Source of the DNA: Agrococcus casei LMG 22410
GTDB taxonomy: Bacteria; Actinomycetota; Actinomycetes; Actinomycetales; Microbacteriaceae
Assembly (NCBI RefSeq): GCF_900163565.1
Contig: NZ_FUHU01000043.1
Span: 1 to 64,000, forward strand
Reading direction: 5' to 3'
Length of the DNA stretch: 64,000 bases
Made by a program: the position numbers and the translations under genes. Positions 44,777-53,323 of the stretch are shown piece after piece. The notes under the pieces are model-generated. The model saw only the letters and a list, made by a program, of their open reading frames with translations, did not search any database and was not told the origin of the DNA. How positions within the stretch are numbered: the first letter of the stretch is position 1; every line of letters starts with the position of its first letter.

Positions 44777-46345
44777 ATGGATCCGACTGACAGGCATGGT
44801 GGCGCGCCGCTGTCGATCATGACCAGCCGGTACGCAGTCAGTGAGCTGCTGTGGCAAGACGGCACGTGGCTGTGGGTGCATGACCGGCCCCTCGGAACCC
44901 TGACCGACGCCGCGGTGCTCGAGTGCTTCGGCGACGACGCTTTTCGCAGGCGCGACCAGTTGCTCTCCAGCGGCGAGCGCGCGGCACTCCCCCGCATAGC
45001 ACCGCTTATCGGGCGACGCATCGTCAGCGTGTTTCGCGAAGGCAACTGGCAGATCAACGCCGACGACAGCCGCACTTTTCGGGCCACGAGCGCGCAGAGC
45101 AGCCGCTACGGAACACGCACTGTCGAGGTGACCGCGACGACGTCGAACGAGCCCATCGTGCTGCACGTTGACGCAGAGTCTCAGCAGTTCACTAGCGTGC
45201 ACGATGCAGAGCTACGCCTACGCGCGATCGCCGCGAAGCGGGCCGGCTTCGAGGCACGCATCCCCTCTGGTGCAGAGATGGAGCGCCGCCGCGGGCACAT
45301 CGTTCGAATGCTGCGACGCACCCCGTGGCCCGTCTACGAACAAGAGGTGCCGCGGTCGATTCGTGCCGTGGCCGACAAGGTCTTCGTGCAGGGTGACTAT
45401 GCCGTGCTGCTTGACGAGACTGCCGCCGAGAGATGGCCTGAGGTATCCCGCCGATTCGCCCGAGAACTGTTCGACGAGCTGGTTCGCGAGCGCGACTCCG
45501 ACACCGAGCGAACCGCAATCGAGCTGCGCATCGCCGTGCTCACCACCACCTGGTTTGCGCTGGGTGAACGCCACAGCCCCGTCATCGACTACGCGAACTA
45601 TGTCACCGAAGTCTGCAAGCGGTGGAGCCTGCGGTACGAACAGTTCGGCTACAACAGCAACGAGACCCTATGGCCCGAGAACGGGTCGGCGCTTCCGGCG
45701 GTGCGGTATGAATCACGCGATCGACAGGTGTCTCTCGCATGGTGGAGCTTTCGGCCATCAGCGTCACTCAGCTCGGCCCTAGCTGCCGATGGAACCTTGC
45801 GTCACCTCGACGATTCCGAGCGGGCTGCCCTCGCGATTCCAGAAGCGTTCGAAGCCGATGTCGCTCGGGCCGCGACGCTGTATCGCGACGCCGAGCGCGA
45901 TCGAGAGGGTGCTCGGTACCAGCTCGAGCAGCACCAGGGGCGGCTCGGATTCCCGGCTCTTCCCAGGCGGTTCGCTGCGGGCCCCGACGCGGCGACGGTC
46001 AGCTCGCTCTTCGCTCGTCAGCCCCACGGCTTCGTGCTGCGCGGCGACGCATACCTCTGGCAAGCGCTCGAGCGTCGCTTTGCCGCAGAGCCGATGCCGA
46101 CCATGATCTTCGAGCTGCAGAAACTCGTTCAAGATGCGATCAGCGAGCTGGTCGGCACGGAGTTTCCGCTGGTGGCGACTGCCGCTGAAGAGTCTGTGTA
46201 CGTTGAGCAGTTCGACACCGGATCAGGCATGTCTGCCGGCCGGGTGCACCTGCGCTGGTGGGAGCACACAGGTGTGCCGATTCTGGTCGACCGCTACCTG
46301 CACCTCAAAGAGGCGGCGCAGCAGGCCTCAGGCGCCGGGTCCTGA
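44777..46345 (+). CDS. Hypothetical protein, 522 aa
   Basis: Not recognised. ATG at 44777 after AAAGAAG. No signal peptide or membrane helix. Residues 1-150 are rich in beta-like segments (IVSVFREGNWQINADDSRTF). From 150 on, helices alternate with acidic and arginine-rich stretches (ERRRGHIVRMLRRTPWP, RFARELFDELVRERDSD). Its last 18 bp overlap the convergent CDP-alcohol phosphatidyltransferase gene. Codon use matches core genes, so it is probably an old resident. Confidence 0.8.
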   Translation: MDPTDRHGGAPLSIMTSRYAVSELLWQDGTWLWVHDRPLGTLTDAAVLECFGDDAFRRRDQLLSSGERAALPRIAPLIGRRIVSVFREGNWQINADDSRTFRATSAQSSRYGTRTVEVTATTSNEPIVLHVDAESQQFTSVHDAELRLRAIAAKRAGFEARIPSGAEMERRRGHIVRMLRRTPWPVYEQEVPRSIRAVADKVFVQGDYAVLLDETAAERWPEVSRRFARELFDELVRERDSDTERTAIELRIAVLTTTWFALGERHSPVIDYANYVTEVCKRWSLRYEQFGYNSNETLWPENGSALPAVRYESRDRQVSLAWWSFRPSASLSSALAADGTLRHLDDSERAALAIPEAFEADVARAATLYRDAERDREGARYQLEQHQGRLGFPALPRRFAAGPDAATVSSLFARQPHGFVLRGDAYLWQALERRFAAEPMPTMIFELQKLVQDAISELVGTEFPLVATAAEESVYVEQFDTGSGMSAGRVHLRWWEHTGVPILVDRYLHLKEAAQQASGAGS

Positions 46346-46891
46346 GCGAAGGATCGCCCTCGCGTACCCGAACCCGGTGAGCACATGCAGAACAGCACCG
46401 ATCCCTGTCAGCACGACACCGATGAACATCAGCACATCGCTCTCGGGAATCCGACCCACGACGATGAGCGCGAGCCCGAACATGATCGCGGCAGTGCGCA
46501 CCTTGCCGACCATCGTGACCGGCGGAATCTTCGCGTTGCGGTGAAAGAGCCAGAACACGAACAGCAGCACGTCGGTGCCGGCGATGAGCAGAGCGATCCA
46601 GAGCGGCAGGTGGCCGCTGATCACCAGCAGCACCGCGATGGCGACGACACCGATGCGGTCGGCGATCGGATCGATGAGCTCACCCACACGCGACGTCTGC
46701 CCGAGCCTGCGGGCGATGAAGCCGTCGACCCAGTCGCTCATGCCGAACAGGGCCACGAGCACGGCAGTCCAGACCGGCGCCTCGTCGTGCAGCAGCAGGA
46801 TGCCGATCGGCACCACGATCAGCAGACGCGCAACAGTGATCGCATTCGGCAGGGTGAGCCAGTCGCTGCGCGCAGGCCGCGATTCAGTCAT
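46328..46891 (-). CDS. CDP-alcohol phosphatidyltransferase (PgsA-like)
   Basis: Membrane enzyme of 187 residues moving a phosphatidyl group from CDP-diacylglycerol to an alcohol such as glycerol-3-phosphate or inositol-phosphate. The signature DG-x2-AR-x8-G-x3-D-x3-D is complete (DGFIARRLG, then GELIDPIAD). About five to six helices. ATG at 46891 follows GAAGGAGCCAGC; the longer in-frame start at 46933 has no site. Which alcohol is used cannot be decided. Confidence 0.9.
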   Translation of the reverse strand: MTESRPARSDWLTLPNAITVARLLIVVPIGILLLHDEAPVWTAVLVALFGMSDWVDGFIARRLGQTSRVGELIDPIADRIGVVAIAVLLVISGHLPLWIALLIAGTDVLLFVFWLFHRNAKIPPVTMVGKVRTAAIMFGLALIVVGRIPESDVLMFIGVVLTGIGAVLHVLTGFGYARAILRSGPGA

Positions 46892-47001
46892 GCTGGCTCC
46901 TTCTGCATGCGCCAGGCGGCGCGGATGCTGCATACAGCCTATGCGCGAGAGACGGCAAGCGGCACCGACGGGCCGCCCGAGCCTCAGTGGTTGACGAAAC
47001 T

Positions 47002-47841
47002 CTACTGATCAAACGCCTGCAAGAACGTCCTGACGCCGGACTGAACATCTTCACGGAGTTGCTCTGGCGTGGAATCGTCACCAGCATCGAGCATCTGATC
47101 GACCACTCGCTCGACCCAGACACGACTGTCAAGTTGCGCGATTGCAGCTCGGGTGGCCTCATGGTGTTGACGGCGATGCTTGGGCAGCGTCAGCTGCCGC
47201 GCTGCTTCCGCCGCTGCGCGTGGGCCACCTGGGCTGAACAGCAGCACGAATACGAGATCGTACGCATCTTTCGAAAGGCTCCGCGACGACAATGCCGAGG
47301 CCTTGGCCACGATATAACCGCCGAGCGTCGCAAACCGCATGGTCACGAACTCAGGTGCGGCGACATCCGTCTCTCGCATCGACTCCGGCACCGCAATGCT
47401 GCGGCGCACAGGCTGATCGAGTGCCGCGATCGGGCCCTTCAGATTCTGTGCCGCTACACGAGTCGCACCAGGCAATGCGATGGTCTGCCCCGGGCTGTCA
47501 TCAACATCACAGAGCAGATCGATGCGCACCCACGACCCCTCAAGCACCGCTTGCCACTGCCAGCCTGCGCCCTCGCCCTCTGAGAACTTCGCCTCGGCGA
47601 TGAGCTCGTCGAGCCAGCCGAAGTCCTGCTCGTCGCGATCGTAGACGAACCCAAGCTCAAACAGGAGGTCGACATCGGTCGTGCCCATATGAGGCGTGGG
47701 CGCGTTCGGTGCGAGAAAATCTGGGTTGAGTCCGCCGATGACGACGAAGTCTTCTGCGTGGTCGCCAGCAAGCAGCGCGAAGCGAACCAGCGCGTCCTGA
47801 GCTCGATTGCGCGCGTTTCTCGACCGAGGTTCAGAAGCCAA
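47002..47841 (-). CDS. AbiEii-type nucleotidyltransferase toxin
   Basis: Protein of 279 residues with a nucleotidyltransferase core (VVIGGLNPDFL followed by MGTTDVDLLFELGF, giving the DxD metal site). AbiEii toxins modify tRNA or nucleotide pools and stop growth during phage infection. TTG at 47841 follows AGGGAGGTCGCCA and overlaps the antitoxin stop by 11 bp; longer in-frame starts lie inside the antitoxin. Order antitoxin then toxin, with overlap, is typical of AbiE. The GxS near the nucleotidyltransferase start is not canonical, so the exact subfamily is uncertain. Confidence 0.78.
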   Translation of the reverse strand: MASEPRSRNARNRAQDALVRFALLAGDHAEDFVVIGGLNPDFLAPNAPTPHMGTTDVDLLFELGFVYDRDEQDFGWLDELIAEAKFSEGEGAGWQWQAVLEGSWVRIDLLCDVDDSPGQTIALPGATRVAAQNLKGPIAALDQPVRRSIAVPESMRETDVAAPEFVTMRFATLGGYIVAKASALSSRSLSKDAYDLVFVLLFSPGGPRAAAEAARQLTLPKHRRQHHEATRAAIAQLDSRVWVERVVDQMLDAGDDSTPEQLREDVQSGVRTFLQAFDQ

Positions 47842-48874
47842 TGGCGACCTCCCTGAGATGCTCGGCCGCCTCTTCCAGGCGACCACCGCGGTGCACGAGG
47901 TCTGCGTACACTCTGACCGCGGGCGCGACCGGAACCCCGCCGCTGCGTTCAGCAAGTGCGAACAGATGCGGCTCCGCCGTCTTCAGCATGATGCGACCGC
48001 CCGACCGAACTTCTCTGACGTCGGGGACCGCAGTCAGCATCCGTCGGATCTCGTGCAGCTCACCCTGCGCGATGTAGGCCCTCAAGTCGACTGTCTGTGT
48101 GAGAAACGGTGCGATCTGCTCCGCTGCGACGGCACCCGAAACTGCCCACTCGGAGTCGCCGATGACGTCGTTAAGCAACTCAAGCGAACGCTGGGGTTCA
48201 CGCCAGGGCACATGCAGCTGCACCCGGTCACCAGCGTTCATCGACTGGCGAGCCGCCCAGTCGCTGAGCAGCGCTCCTGGGTCACGCAGCGCTCGACCCG
48301 CCGTCGGCCCTCGCGAGGCGCCCACTTTCTCGGTGTAGCCGGCTTCGTCGAAGTCAGTCAGCGCCTTGGCTGTGCTCGAGTAGGAGAGTCGCGCCGCGTC
48401 GGCTATCTCAGCGATGCTTGCGAGGCGTGCATTTGCGCCCGCTCCCTCACGCCTGTGCGTCTCGAGAATCACCTCGGCCGCAGCGGCAACGGATGCGCTC
48501 CATCTGGGTCTGCGCTCTGCTCTTCGCTTCGCCGGCTCAAGTCGAGAAAGGAGAAATCCGGACGCCGTGTGAATGCTCGCGAACCCTGCCGAGTCAGCCC
48601 ACGAGACGTCCTCGTCATCAAGCAGCTGACGAGATCCGATCGAAATCCGGCGACCGGTCACAACCGGTGTCACGCCGTCGGCTGTCCCACTCCGGATACC
48701 GGGGAGTGCCCTCTGCACATCGGATGGGTACCCTTCGCCAACCCACACCGGCGCGAGGATGTGCTCGTGCTCTCCCACGATGATGCTCAGAGATCCGCCC
48801 ACCGCCTCTGTGCGCATAGTCGATGGAATGACTTGTCGAAGCACAGTCAATCCAGGGTTTTCTCGAGTATCCAT
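47831..48874 (-). CDS. AbiEi-type antitoxin and autorepressor
   Basis: Antitoxin of 347 residues. A winged HTH is seen near 140-185 (IAEIADAARLSYSSTAKALTDFDEAG), and the C-terminal region is the AbiEi partner domain type. ATG at 48874 (MDTRENPG) is preferred; an in-frame ATG at 48925 would run through the operator repeats. It binds its promoter and represses the pair, consistent with the dyads immediately upstream. Cotranslated with the toxin through an 11-bp overlap. Confidence 0.78.
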   Translation of the reverse strand: MDTRENPGLTVLRQVIPSTMRTEAVGGSLSIIVGEHEHILAPVWVGEGYPSDVQRALPGIRSGTADGVTPVVTGRRISIGSRQLLDDEDVSWADSAGFASIHTASGFLLSRLEPAKRRAERRPRWSASVAAAAEVILETHRREGAGANARLASIAEIADAARLSYSSTAKALTDFDEAGYTEKVGASRGPTAGRALRDPGALLSDWAARQSMNAGDRVQLHVPWREPQRSLELLNDVIGDSEWAVSGAVAAEQIAPFLTQTVDLRAYIAQGELHEIRRMLTAVPDVREVRSGGRIMLKTAEPHLFALAERSGGVPVAPAVRVYADLVHRGGRLEEAAEHLREVAIGF

Positions 48875-48946
48875 GGTTTTCACTATACCTGGCGAATACC
48901 TGGTTTTCTCAAGAAAACTATCCATTCACTGGATCTCGAGAAAACT
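48857..48946. promoter_or_regulatory. AbiE autoregulatory operator cluster
   Basis: Three related elements lie over the antitoxin start and upstream. GTTTTCTCGAG (48857-48867) followed by TATCCA has an inverted partner TGGAT plus CTCGAGAAAAC at 48930-48945. Between them GTTTTCTCAAGAAAAC (48903-48918) is a perfect palindrome. A further half-site GGTTTTCAC starts at 48875. Spaced inverted repeats at the start codon are what AbiEi-type repressors use. Confidence 0.75.
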
Positions 48947-48981
48947 GCCGTGGCGATGCAGTCGGTTGCTACCGTTGACGC

Positions 48982-49548
48982 ATGTCACAGCAGTCACCGC
49001 TCTCGCCCGGCAGCAATGCGTTTCCCGAGCACGTCTTCACCATCCTCGGCGAGGGGCTGCAGGTGCAGGAGAAGCGCATCGGCGGCTCGATCATGGTCGC
49101 AGCCGGCACCGTGAACGACGGGCCACGCACCCTCATGACTGCAGGCGCCTCGCGTCTGCCCACCTACGACGGCAGCCACGTCGAGCTCGCCGTCGAGGTG
49201 GCCCCCGACCAAGACGGCGCGGCAGTCATCGCCATGCAACACGTCTGCAACGACATCTTCACCAACCGCCGCACTCCCCCTGTCGAGTCGCCGTGGCGCA
49301 ACCCCGAGCCCTTCCTGACGGGCACCCAAATCAACAGCATCGTCGCCACCGGGTCGCGCTGGGGTGCCGAGTTCGACGAGGTTCGCGAGCCCGACGGATC
49401 ACTCGTCGGACACGTGCGCACACTGCGACTCCTGACCGACGCCGAGGCGCAGTTCGTCACGGAACACGGATGGGCAGCACTCGTCGAGCACGCCGGCTCA
49501 CTTGACGCGCTGCTCGATGTCGAACGCGAAAGCACCGTCGCGGGTTGA
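48982..49548 (+). CDS. SUFU (suppressor of fused)-like domain protein
   Basis: Protein of 188 residues. TLMTAGASRLPTYDG followed by HVELAVEVAPD, and the end LRLLTDAEAQFVTEHGWAAL, resemble bacterial SUFU-domain proteins often found in immunity or toxin contexts. ATG at 48982 has no ribosome-binding site; TACCGT lies 6 bases upstream and looks like a -10 box for leaderless transcription. Divergent from the AbiE operon. Function unknown. Confidence 0.6.
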   Translation: MSQQSPLSPGSNAFPEHVFTILGEGLQVQEKRIGGSIMVAAGTVNDGPRTLMTAGASRLPTYDGSHVELAVEVAPDQDGAAVIAMQHVCNDIFTNRRTPPVESPWRNPEPFLTGTQINSIVATGSRWGAEFDEVREPDGSLVGHVRTLRLLTDAEAQFVTEHGWAALVEHAGSLDALLDVERESTVAG

Positions 49549-49596
49549 GCACTTCGGGTGCCGTGATCGTCACCGATGGCGGGGTGCGGGTTGCGT

Positions 49597-49640
49597 GGGG
49601 TTTCGTGACGCTTGCGACTCCGTCGCGAGCTCCTCAACCA
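49597..49640 (-). repeat. Diverged copy of the REP-like family
   Basis: On the minus strand this reads GGTTGAGGAGCTCGCGACGG, then GTCGCAAGCGTCACGAAACC. It keeps the GGTTGAGG start, the inner hairpin arms (GCGACGGAGTCGC) and the GTCACGAAACC end of the family. A half copy (GTGACGCTTGCGACCCCGTC) follows at 49648-49667. Confidence 0.7.
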
Positions 49641-49963
49641 CCGAGGGTGACGCTTGCGACCCCGTCGCGAGCTGTGGGGTCAGCAGTGTCTGGCTGCGAG
49701 TCAGACTCGCCCTTGTTCGAAGCGACGCAGCCGTCGTTGCCGATGATGCCCGCAACCTTCGCTTCGCCGAACACGAGCCTCGCGCGCTCGTCCCGGTCGC
49801 CTGGGCGCACTCCCTTGCTGCGCAACTCGTCGGCCTTGGCGTCGACGGCCTCGAGCAGCTGGACGTAGCTGAGCGCCTCGGATCCGTCGTCGATCGCAGA
49901 GGCATCCGGATGCGCGGCAGCGCTGGCGCGCAGAATGTCGATGAGCGTGCGCTCGGCAGTCAC
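49634..49963 (-). pseudogene. Remnant of an NRPS-like/acyl-adenylate synthetase gene
   Basis: GTG at 49963 after GAGGTCACTTG begins an adenylation-domain N-terminus (ERTLIDILRASAAAHPDASA, ALSYVQLLEAVDAKADEL, GVRPGDR). The frame then jumps to DERARLVFGEAKVAGIIGNDG. In relatives this lies about 30 residues further on, so an in-frame internal deletion is likely. All later motifs, including the nucleotide-binding loop, are missing, and the end runs into repeat sequence. Not functional as an enzyme. Confidence 0.7.
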
Positions 49964-50210
49964 CAAGTGACCTCGATCGAGAGCGGGCTGGCTGTGCGCT
50001 GCTGTGTTCACGTGCTGGCGGTCTCTCGGGATTGCGGCAATTCTGGGACGCATGCAGTATCTCACCGAGCATGCTTCAGAAGCGCTGGCGCACGGAGGAT
50101 TCGCCGGTTCGACACCGAGTTTTCACTTCTGCACAAGCCCCTTGCACCGATATTTGGCGCCGCTATGCTTGCACCACCATTTGCACACTGTCGTAGCGGA
50201 AGGAATCATC

Positions 50211-50459
50211 ATGAGCATGGGACTCGGCATTGCGCTGTTCGTCATCGGAGCCATTCTGGTTTGGGCTCTCAACATCGACGTGCAGGGCGTCGACATCAAC
50301 ATGATCGGCTACATCCTGATGGGCGCCGGCGTCATCATCTTCCTCATCGGACTCGTGATGCTGTTCCGTCGCCGAAGCGTCACCACGACGCAGCGCACCG
50401 CTGTTGACGACGTCACGGGCGAGCGCATCACGCGCACCGACCAGCGCGACGACATCTAG
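50211..50459 (+). CDS. DUF6458-family small membrane protein
   Basis: Protein of 82 residues with two transmembrane helices (GIALFVIGAILVWALN and NMIGYILMGAGVIIFLIG) and a charged tail ending TRTDQRDDI. The pattern is that of DUF6458, common in actinobacteria and of unknown role. ATG at 50211 follows GGAAGGAATCATC. A strong hairpin terminator lies 16 bp downstream. Confidence 0.85.
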   Translation: MSMGLGIALFVIGAILVWALNIDVQGVDINMIGYILMGAGVIIFLIGLVMLFRRRSVTTTQRTAVDDVTGERITRTDQRDDI

Positions 50460-50475
50460 GCCGCGCAAGCAGAAA

Positions 50476-50501
50476 GCCCTCGCATCTGCGAGGGCCTTTT
50501 T
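50476..50501. terminator. Bidirectional Rho-independent terminator
   Basis: A perfect 9-bp stem (GCCCTCGCA/TGCGAGGGC) with a 2-nt centre, followed by TTTTT on the plus strand and preceded by AAA, giving a weaker U-run for the minus strand. It ends the DUF6458 gene and also lies directly after the 3' end of tRNA-Gln read from the opposite side. Confidence 0.85.
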
Positions 50502-50502
50502 G

Positions 50503-50574
50503 CTGGGGTACCTGGACTCGAACCAAGAATGGCGGTACCAGAAACCGCTGTGTTGCCAATTACACCATACCCCA
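50503..50574 (-). tRNA. tRNA-Gln (anticodon CUG)
   Basis: The minus strand folds as a 72-nt cloverleaf. Acceptor TGGGGTA pairs with TACCCCA. D-arm stem is GTGT/ACAC, anticodon stem GCGGT/ACCGC with loop TTCTGGT (CTG in the middle), T-arm CTTGG/CCAGG with TTCGAGT. Discriminator is G, and CCA is not encoded. It reads CAG codons. In bacteria lacking GlnRS it is first charged with glutamate; gltX lies 1.2 kb away. Confidence 0.95.
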
Positions 50575-50695
50575 AGAGGTCTGCCGAATACACGGCGAAC
50601 CAAGTGACAACCTTAGCGCAGATTCACGCCAGTCGCCAAACCGCGCAGAAGAAGAATCGGCGGGGGTTTCGTGGCTCCGCGCTGCACGCTGCGCA

Positions 50696-50860
50696 CCTCA
50701 ACCGCCGAAGTCGCACGCTGGTTGAGGAAGGCACCCGCGCAGCGCGTGCCTGTCACGAAACCCCGCACCTCAACCGCCGAAGTCACGCGCTGGTTGAGGA
50801 AGGCACCCGCGAAGCGCGTGCCTGTCACGAAACCCCGCACCTCAACCGCCGAAGAGAGCT
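50696..50860. repeat. 72-bp tandem repeat, about 2.3 copies, of the REP-like family
   Basis: Copies start at 50696, 50768 and 50840 with CCTCAACCGCCGAAG. Each full unit has a palindromic start (CCTCAACC...GGTTGAGG), a hairpin GGCACCCGCG/CGCGTGCC and the end GTCACGAAACCCCG. The third copy breaks off after about 20 bp. It separates tRNA-Gln from the convergent end of the flavoprotein gene and is the longest intergenic repeat block in the window. Confidence 0.85.
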
Positions 50861-50866
50861 CGGCCC

Positions 50867-51787
50867 CTACAGCTCGCGCCCGATCAGGTCGCGGTTGATC
50901 ACGCTTGCAGCGACCGTGCCCTGCCCCGCAGCGACCTGCAGCTGCCTGAAGCCAGGCGTGATGTCGCCTGCCGCGTACACGCCGAGCACGCTGGTGCGCT
51001 GTTTGCGGTCGACCTCGACGAGCCCGTGCTCGTCGACTTCAAGCCCGAGACGCTCAGCGAACCCTAGCGTCGCGTGCCATTCAGGCCTGACGAACCCTGC
51101 CGTGCGCTCGTGACGCGATCCGTCTTCGAGAAGCACTGCCTGCATCCCGTCGCGTCCGCCTTCGATGCCCGCGATCGGCGAGTCGTAGACCTCGACTCCG
51201 AGCCGAGCCAGCTGGTCGTTGTCGGCGACCGAAACCGCACCCGAGCCATTCGTGAACACCTTGAGGTCTCGCGAGAACTGCCGCACGATCAGTGCGCGGT
51301 CGGCGACGTCTTCAGTCTCGCCGATCAGCGCGAGCGCCTGGCCCCGCTTGTCGTAGCCGTCGCAGTCCATGCACGAGTGCAGGCTGGTGCCGTACCAGGG
51401 GCGCACGTGCTCCTGCACCGGCAGCGTCTCGGTCTGCCCCGTCGCGATCAGCACGGTGCGCGCGTGCCACTCGCTCTGCTCCTGCGAGCCGGGCTTGCGC
51501 GCGACGACGATGAAGTTGCCGTCTGGCAGCGGTGACACCGAGGTGACGATCGTGCGCTCGTACTGCACATGCGGATACGCCAGCACTTCTTCGCGGCCGA
51601 GCTTGCGCAGCTCGAGCGGCGAGATGCCGTCGCGGGTGAGGTAGCCGTGCGACACGAGCGTCGCCGCGTGACGCGGACGGTTCGAGTCGAGCAGCATCAC
51701 CGTGCGGCGCATGCGGGCGAGCCCGAGCGTTGCTGCGAGGCCGCCCGGCCCCGCACCGATCACGACGGCGTCGAGCACTTCAGTCAC
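50867..51787 (-). CDS. Thioredoxin-reductase-like FAD oxidoreductase
   Basis: Flavoprotein of 306 residues. FAD site [14 protein letters not shown] near 12-25 and the C-terminal YAAGDITPG are standard. The CxxC motif is CMDC (SCMDCDGYD near 138) in the place of CATC. The NADPH-site glycine pattern is degenerate: [14 protein letters not shown] replaces GGGxxA. It may use another electron donor, as ferredoxin-linked or bacillithiol/mycothiol-related relatives do. GTG at 51787 overlaps the gltX stop, so it is cotranslated with glutamyl-tRNA synthetase. Confidence 0.87.
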   Translation of the reverse strand: MTEVLDAVVIGAGPGGLAATLGLARMRRTVMLLDSNRPRHAATLVSHGYLTRDGISPLELRKLGREEVLAYPHVQYERTIVTSVSPLPDGNFIVVARKPGSQEQSEWHARTVLIATGQTETLPVQEHVRPWYGTSLHSCMDCDGYDKRGQALALIGETEDVADRALIVRQFSRDLKVFTNGSGAVSVADNDQLARLGVEVYDSPIAGIEGGRDGMQAVLLEDGSRHERTAGFVRPEWHATLGFAERLGLEVDEHGLVEVDRKQRTSVLGVYAAGDITPGFRQLQVAAGQGTVAASVINRDLIGREL

Positions 51788-53283
51788 AGCTTCTCCATCA
51801 GTCGGCGGATGCGCGCGACAGTCTCGTCGCGGCCGAGCAGCTCCATGGATTCGAAGAGGGGCGGCGAGACCTTGCGGCCTGTCACAGCAACGCGCAGCGC
51901 CGTGAAGGCGACGCGCGGCTTGAGCTCCATCTCGTCGATCAGCAGTCCGCGAAGCGCAGCCTCGATCGACCCGGTCTCGAACTGCTCGAACTCCTCGAGC
52001 TCTTCGAGAACCCTGATCGACCCTGCCAGGATGCCCTCGGCATCCGCCCCGAGCTTCTCGACGGTCGGCATGTCGTACTCGACGTCTTCGGCCGTGACGA
52101 ACAGGAAGCCCATCATGTCCTCTGCCTGGCCGATCAGCTGCATGCGCTCCTGCACGAGCGGCGCCGCCTTGGCCAGCAGTGCGCGCTGCTGCTCGTCGGG
52201 CTCGCCGCCGAACACGCCCTTCAGGTACGGCACGAGGCGCTCGGCGAAGTCGTCGGCTGCGAGCATGCGCACGTGGTCGCCGTTGATCGACTCGGCCTTC
52301 TTCGCGTCAAATCGCGAGGGGTTGGGGTTGACGTCTGCGACGTCGAACGCGGCGATCAGCTCGTCGCGAGTGAAGACGTCACGGTCGGATGCGATGGCCC
52401 AGCCGAGCAGCGAGAGGTAGTTGAGCAGGCCCTCGGGGATGAACCCGGCCTCGCGCAGCAGAAAGAGGTTCGACTGCGGGTCGCGCTTCGAGAGCTTCTT
52501 GTTGCCGTCGCCCATGACGTAGGGCAGGTGGCCGAACTGCGGGATCTCTGTGACCACACCGGCCTCTGCCAGTGCGCGGTAGAGCGCGATCTGACGCGGC
52601 GTCGACGAGAGCAGGTCTTCGCCGCGCAGCACGTGCGTGACGCCCATGAGCGCGTCGTCAACAGGATTGACGAACGTGTAGAGCGGAGCACCGTTCGGAC
52701 GAACTACGACGAAGTCGGTGAATGACCCGGCCGGGAATGTGATCTCACCGCGCACGAGGTCGGTGAACGAGAGGTCTTCGTCAGGCACGCGCAGTCGCAG
52801 GCTCGGCTGACGGCCCTCGGCCTTGAACGCTTCACGCTGCTCGTCGGTGAGGTCACGCTCGTGGTTGTCGTAGCCCTGGCGCGGGTCGCGGCCGGCAGCC
52901 TTGTTGCGCTCTTCCATCTCCTCGCCCGTGATGAACGACTCGTAGAGATGGCCAGTGGCCTTGAGCTTCTCGATGACCTCCTGGTAAATGTCACCGCGCT
53001 CGCTCTGACGGTAGGGCGCATTGGGTCCACCCGTCTCGACGCCCTCGTCCCAGTCGATGCCGAGCCACTGCATCGCCTCGAGCAGCTGCTCGTACGACTC
53101 CTGACTGTCGCGGGCGGCGTCGGTGTCTTCGATTCGGAACACCATCTTTCCGCCCGTGTGCCGCGCATACGCCCAGTTGAAGAGGGCGGTGCGGATCAGG
53201 CCGACGTGTGGTGTTCCGGTAGGCGACGGGCAGAAGCGAACGACGACATCGGAACCGGTTGCAGAAGAAAAAGGCACGCTCAT
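51784..53283 (-). CDS. gltX: Glutamyl-tRNA synthetase
   Basis: Class I synthetase of 499 residues charging glutamate onto tRNA-Glu, and onto tRNA-Gln where GlnRS is absent. The HIGH-type motif is [11 protein letters not shown] (19-29) and the KMSKS-type motif NKKLSKRDP near 264. The long anticodon-binding C-terminal half is helical. ATG at 53283. Only 40 bp separate it from the divergent YczE-like gene. The downstream flavoprotein overlaps its stop by 4 bp. Confidence 0.96.
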   Translation of the reverse strand: MSVPFSSATGSDVVVRFCPSPTGTPHVGLIRTALFNWAYARHTGGKMVFRIEDTDAARDSQESYEQLLEAMQWLGIDWDEGVETGGPNAPYRQSERGDIYQEVIEKLKATGHLYESFITGEEMEERNKAAGRDPRQGYDNHERDLTDEQREAFKAEGRQPSLRLRVPDEDLSFTDLVRGEITFPAGSFTDFVVVRPNGAPLYTFVNPVDDALMGVTHVLRGEDLLSSTPRQIALYRALAEAGVVTEIPQFGHLPYVMGDGNKKLSKRDPQSNLFLLREAGFIPEGLLNYLSLLGWAIASDRDVFTRDELIAAFDVADVNPNPSRFDAKKAESINGDHVRMLAADDFAERLVPYLKGVFGGEPDEQQRALLAKAAPLVQERMQLIGQAEDMMGFLFVTAEDVEYDMPTVEKLGADAEGILAGSIRVLEELEEFEQFETGSIEAALRGLLIDEMELKPRVAFTALRVAVTGRKVSPPLFESMELLGRDETVARIRRLMEKL

Positions 53284-53323
53284 GATGCCTATGAGTCTAT
53301 TCCCATAGGACTAGCATCAAGAG

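Noticed and set aside
48874-48925. Antitoxin start at the ATG 48925
   Set aside because: It would translate through the operator palindromes and add 17 residues without a ribosome-binding site; ATG 48874 fits the repeat layout better.
50503-50574. tRNA-Gln as attachment site of the defence island
   Set aside because: It is 13 kb from the island, has core genes on the other side, and I see no duplicated tRNA end or integrase.
50696-50860. Possible CRISPR array
   Set aside because: The 72-bp copies are direct tandem units without unique spacers, and no cas genes are in the window.
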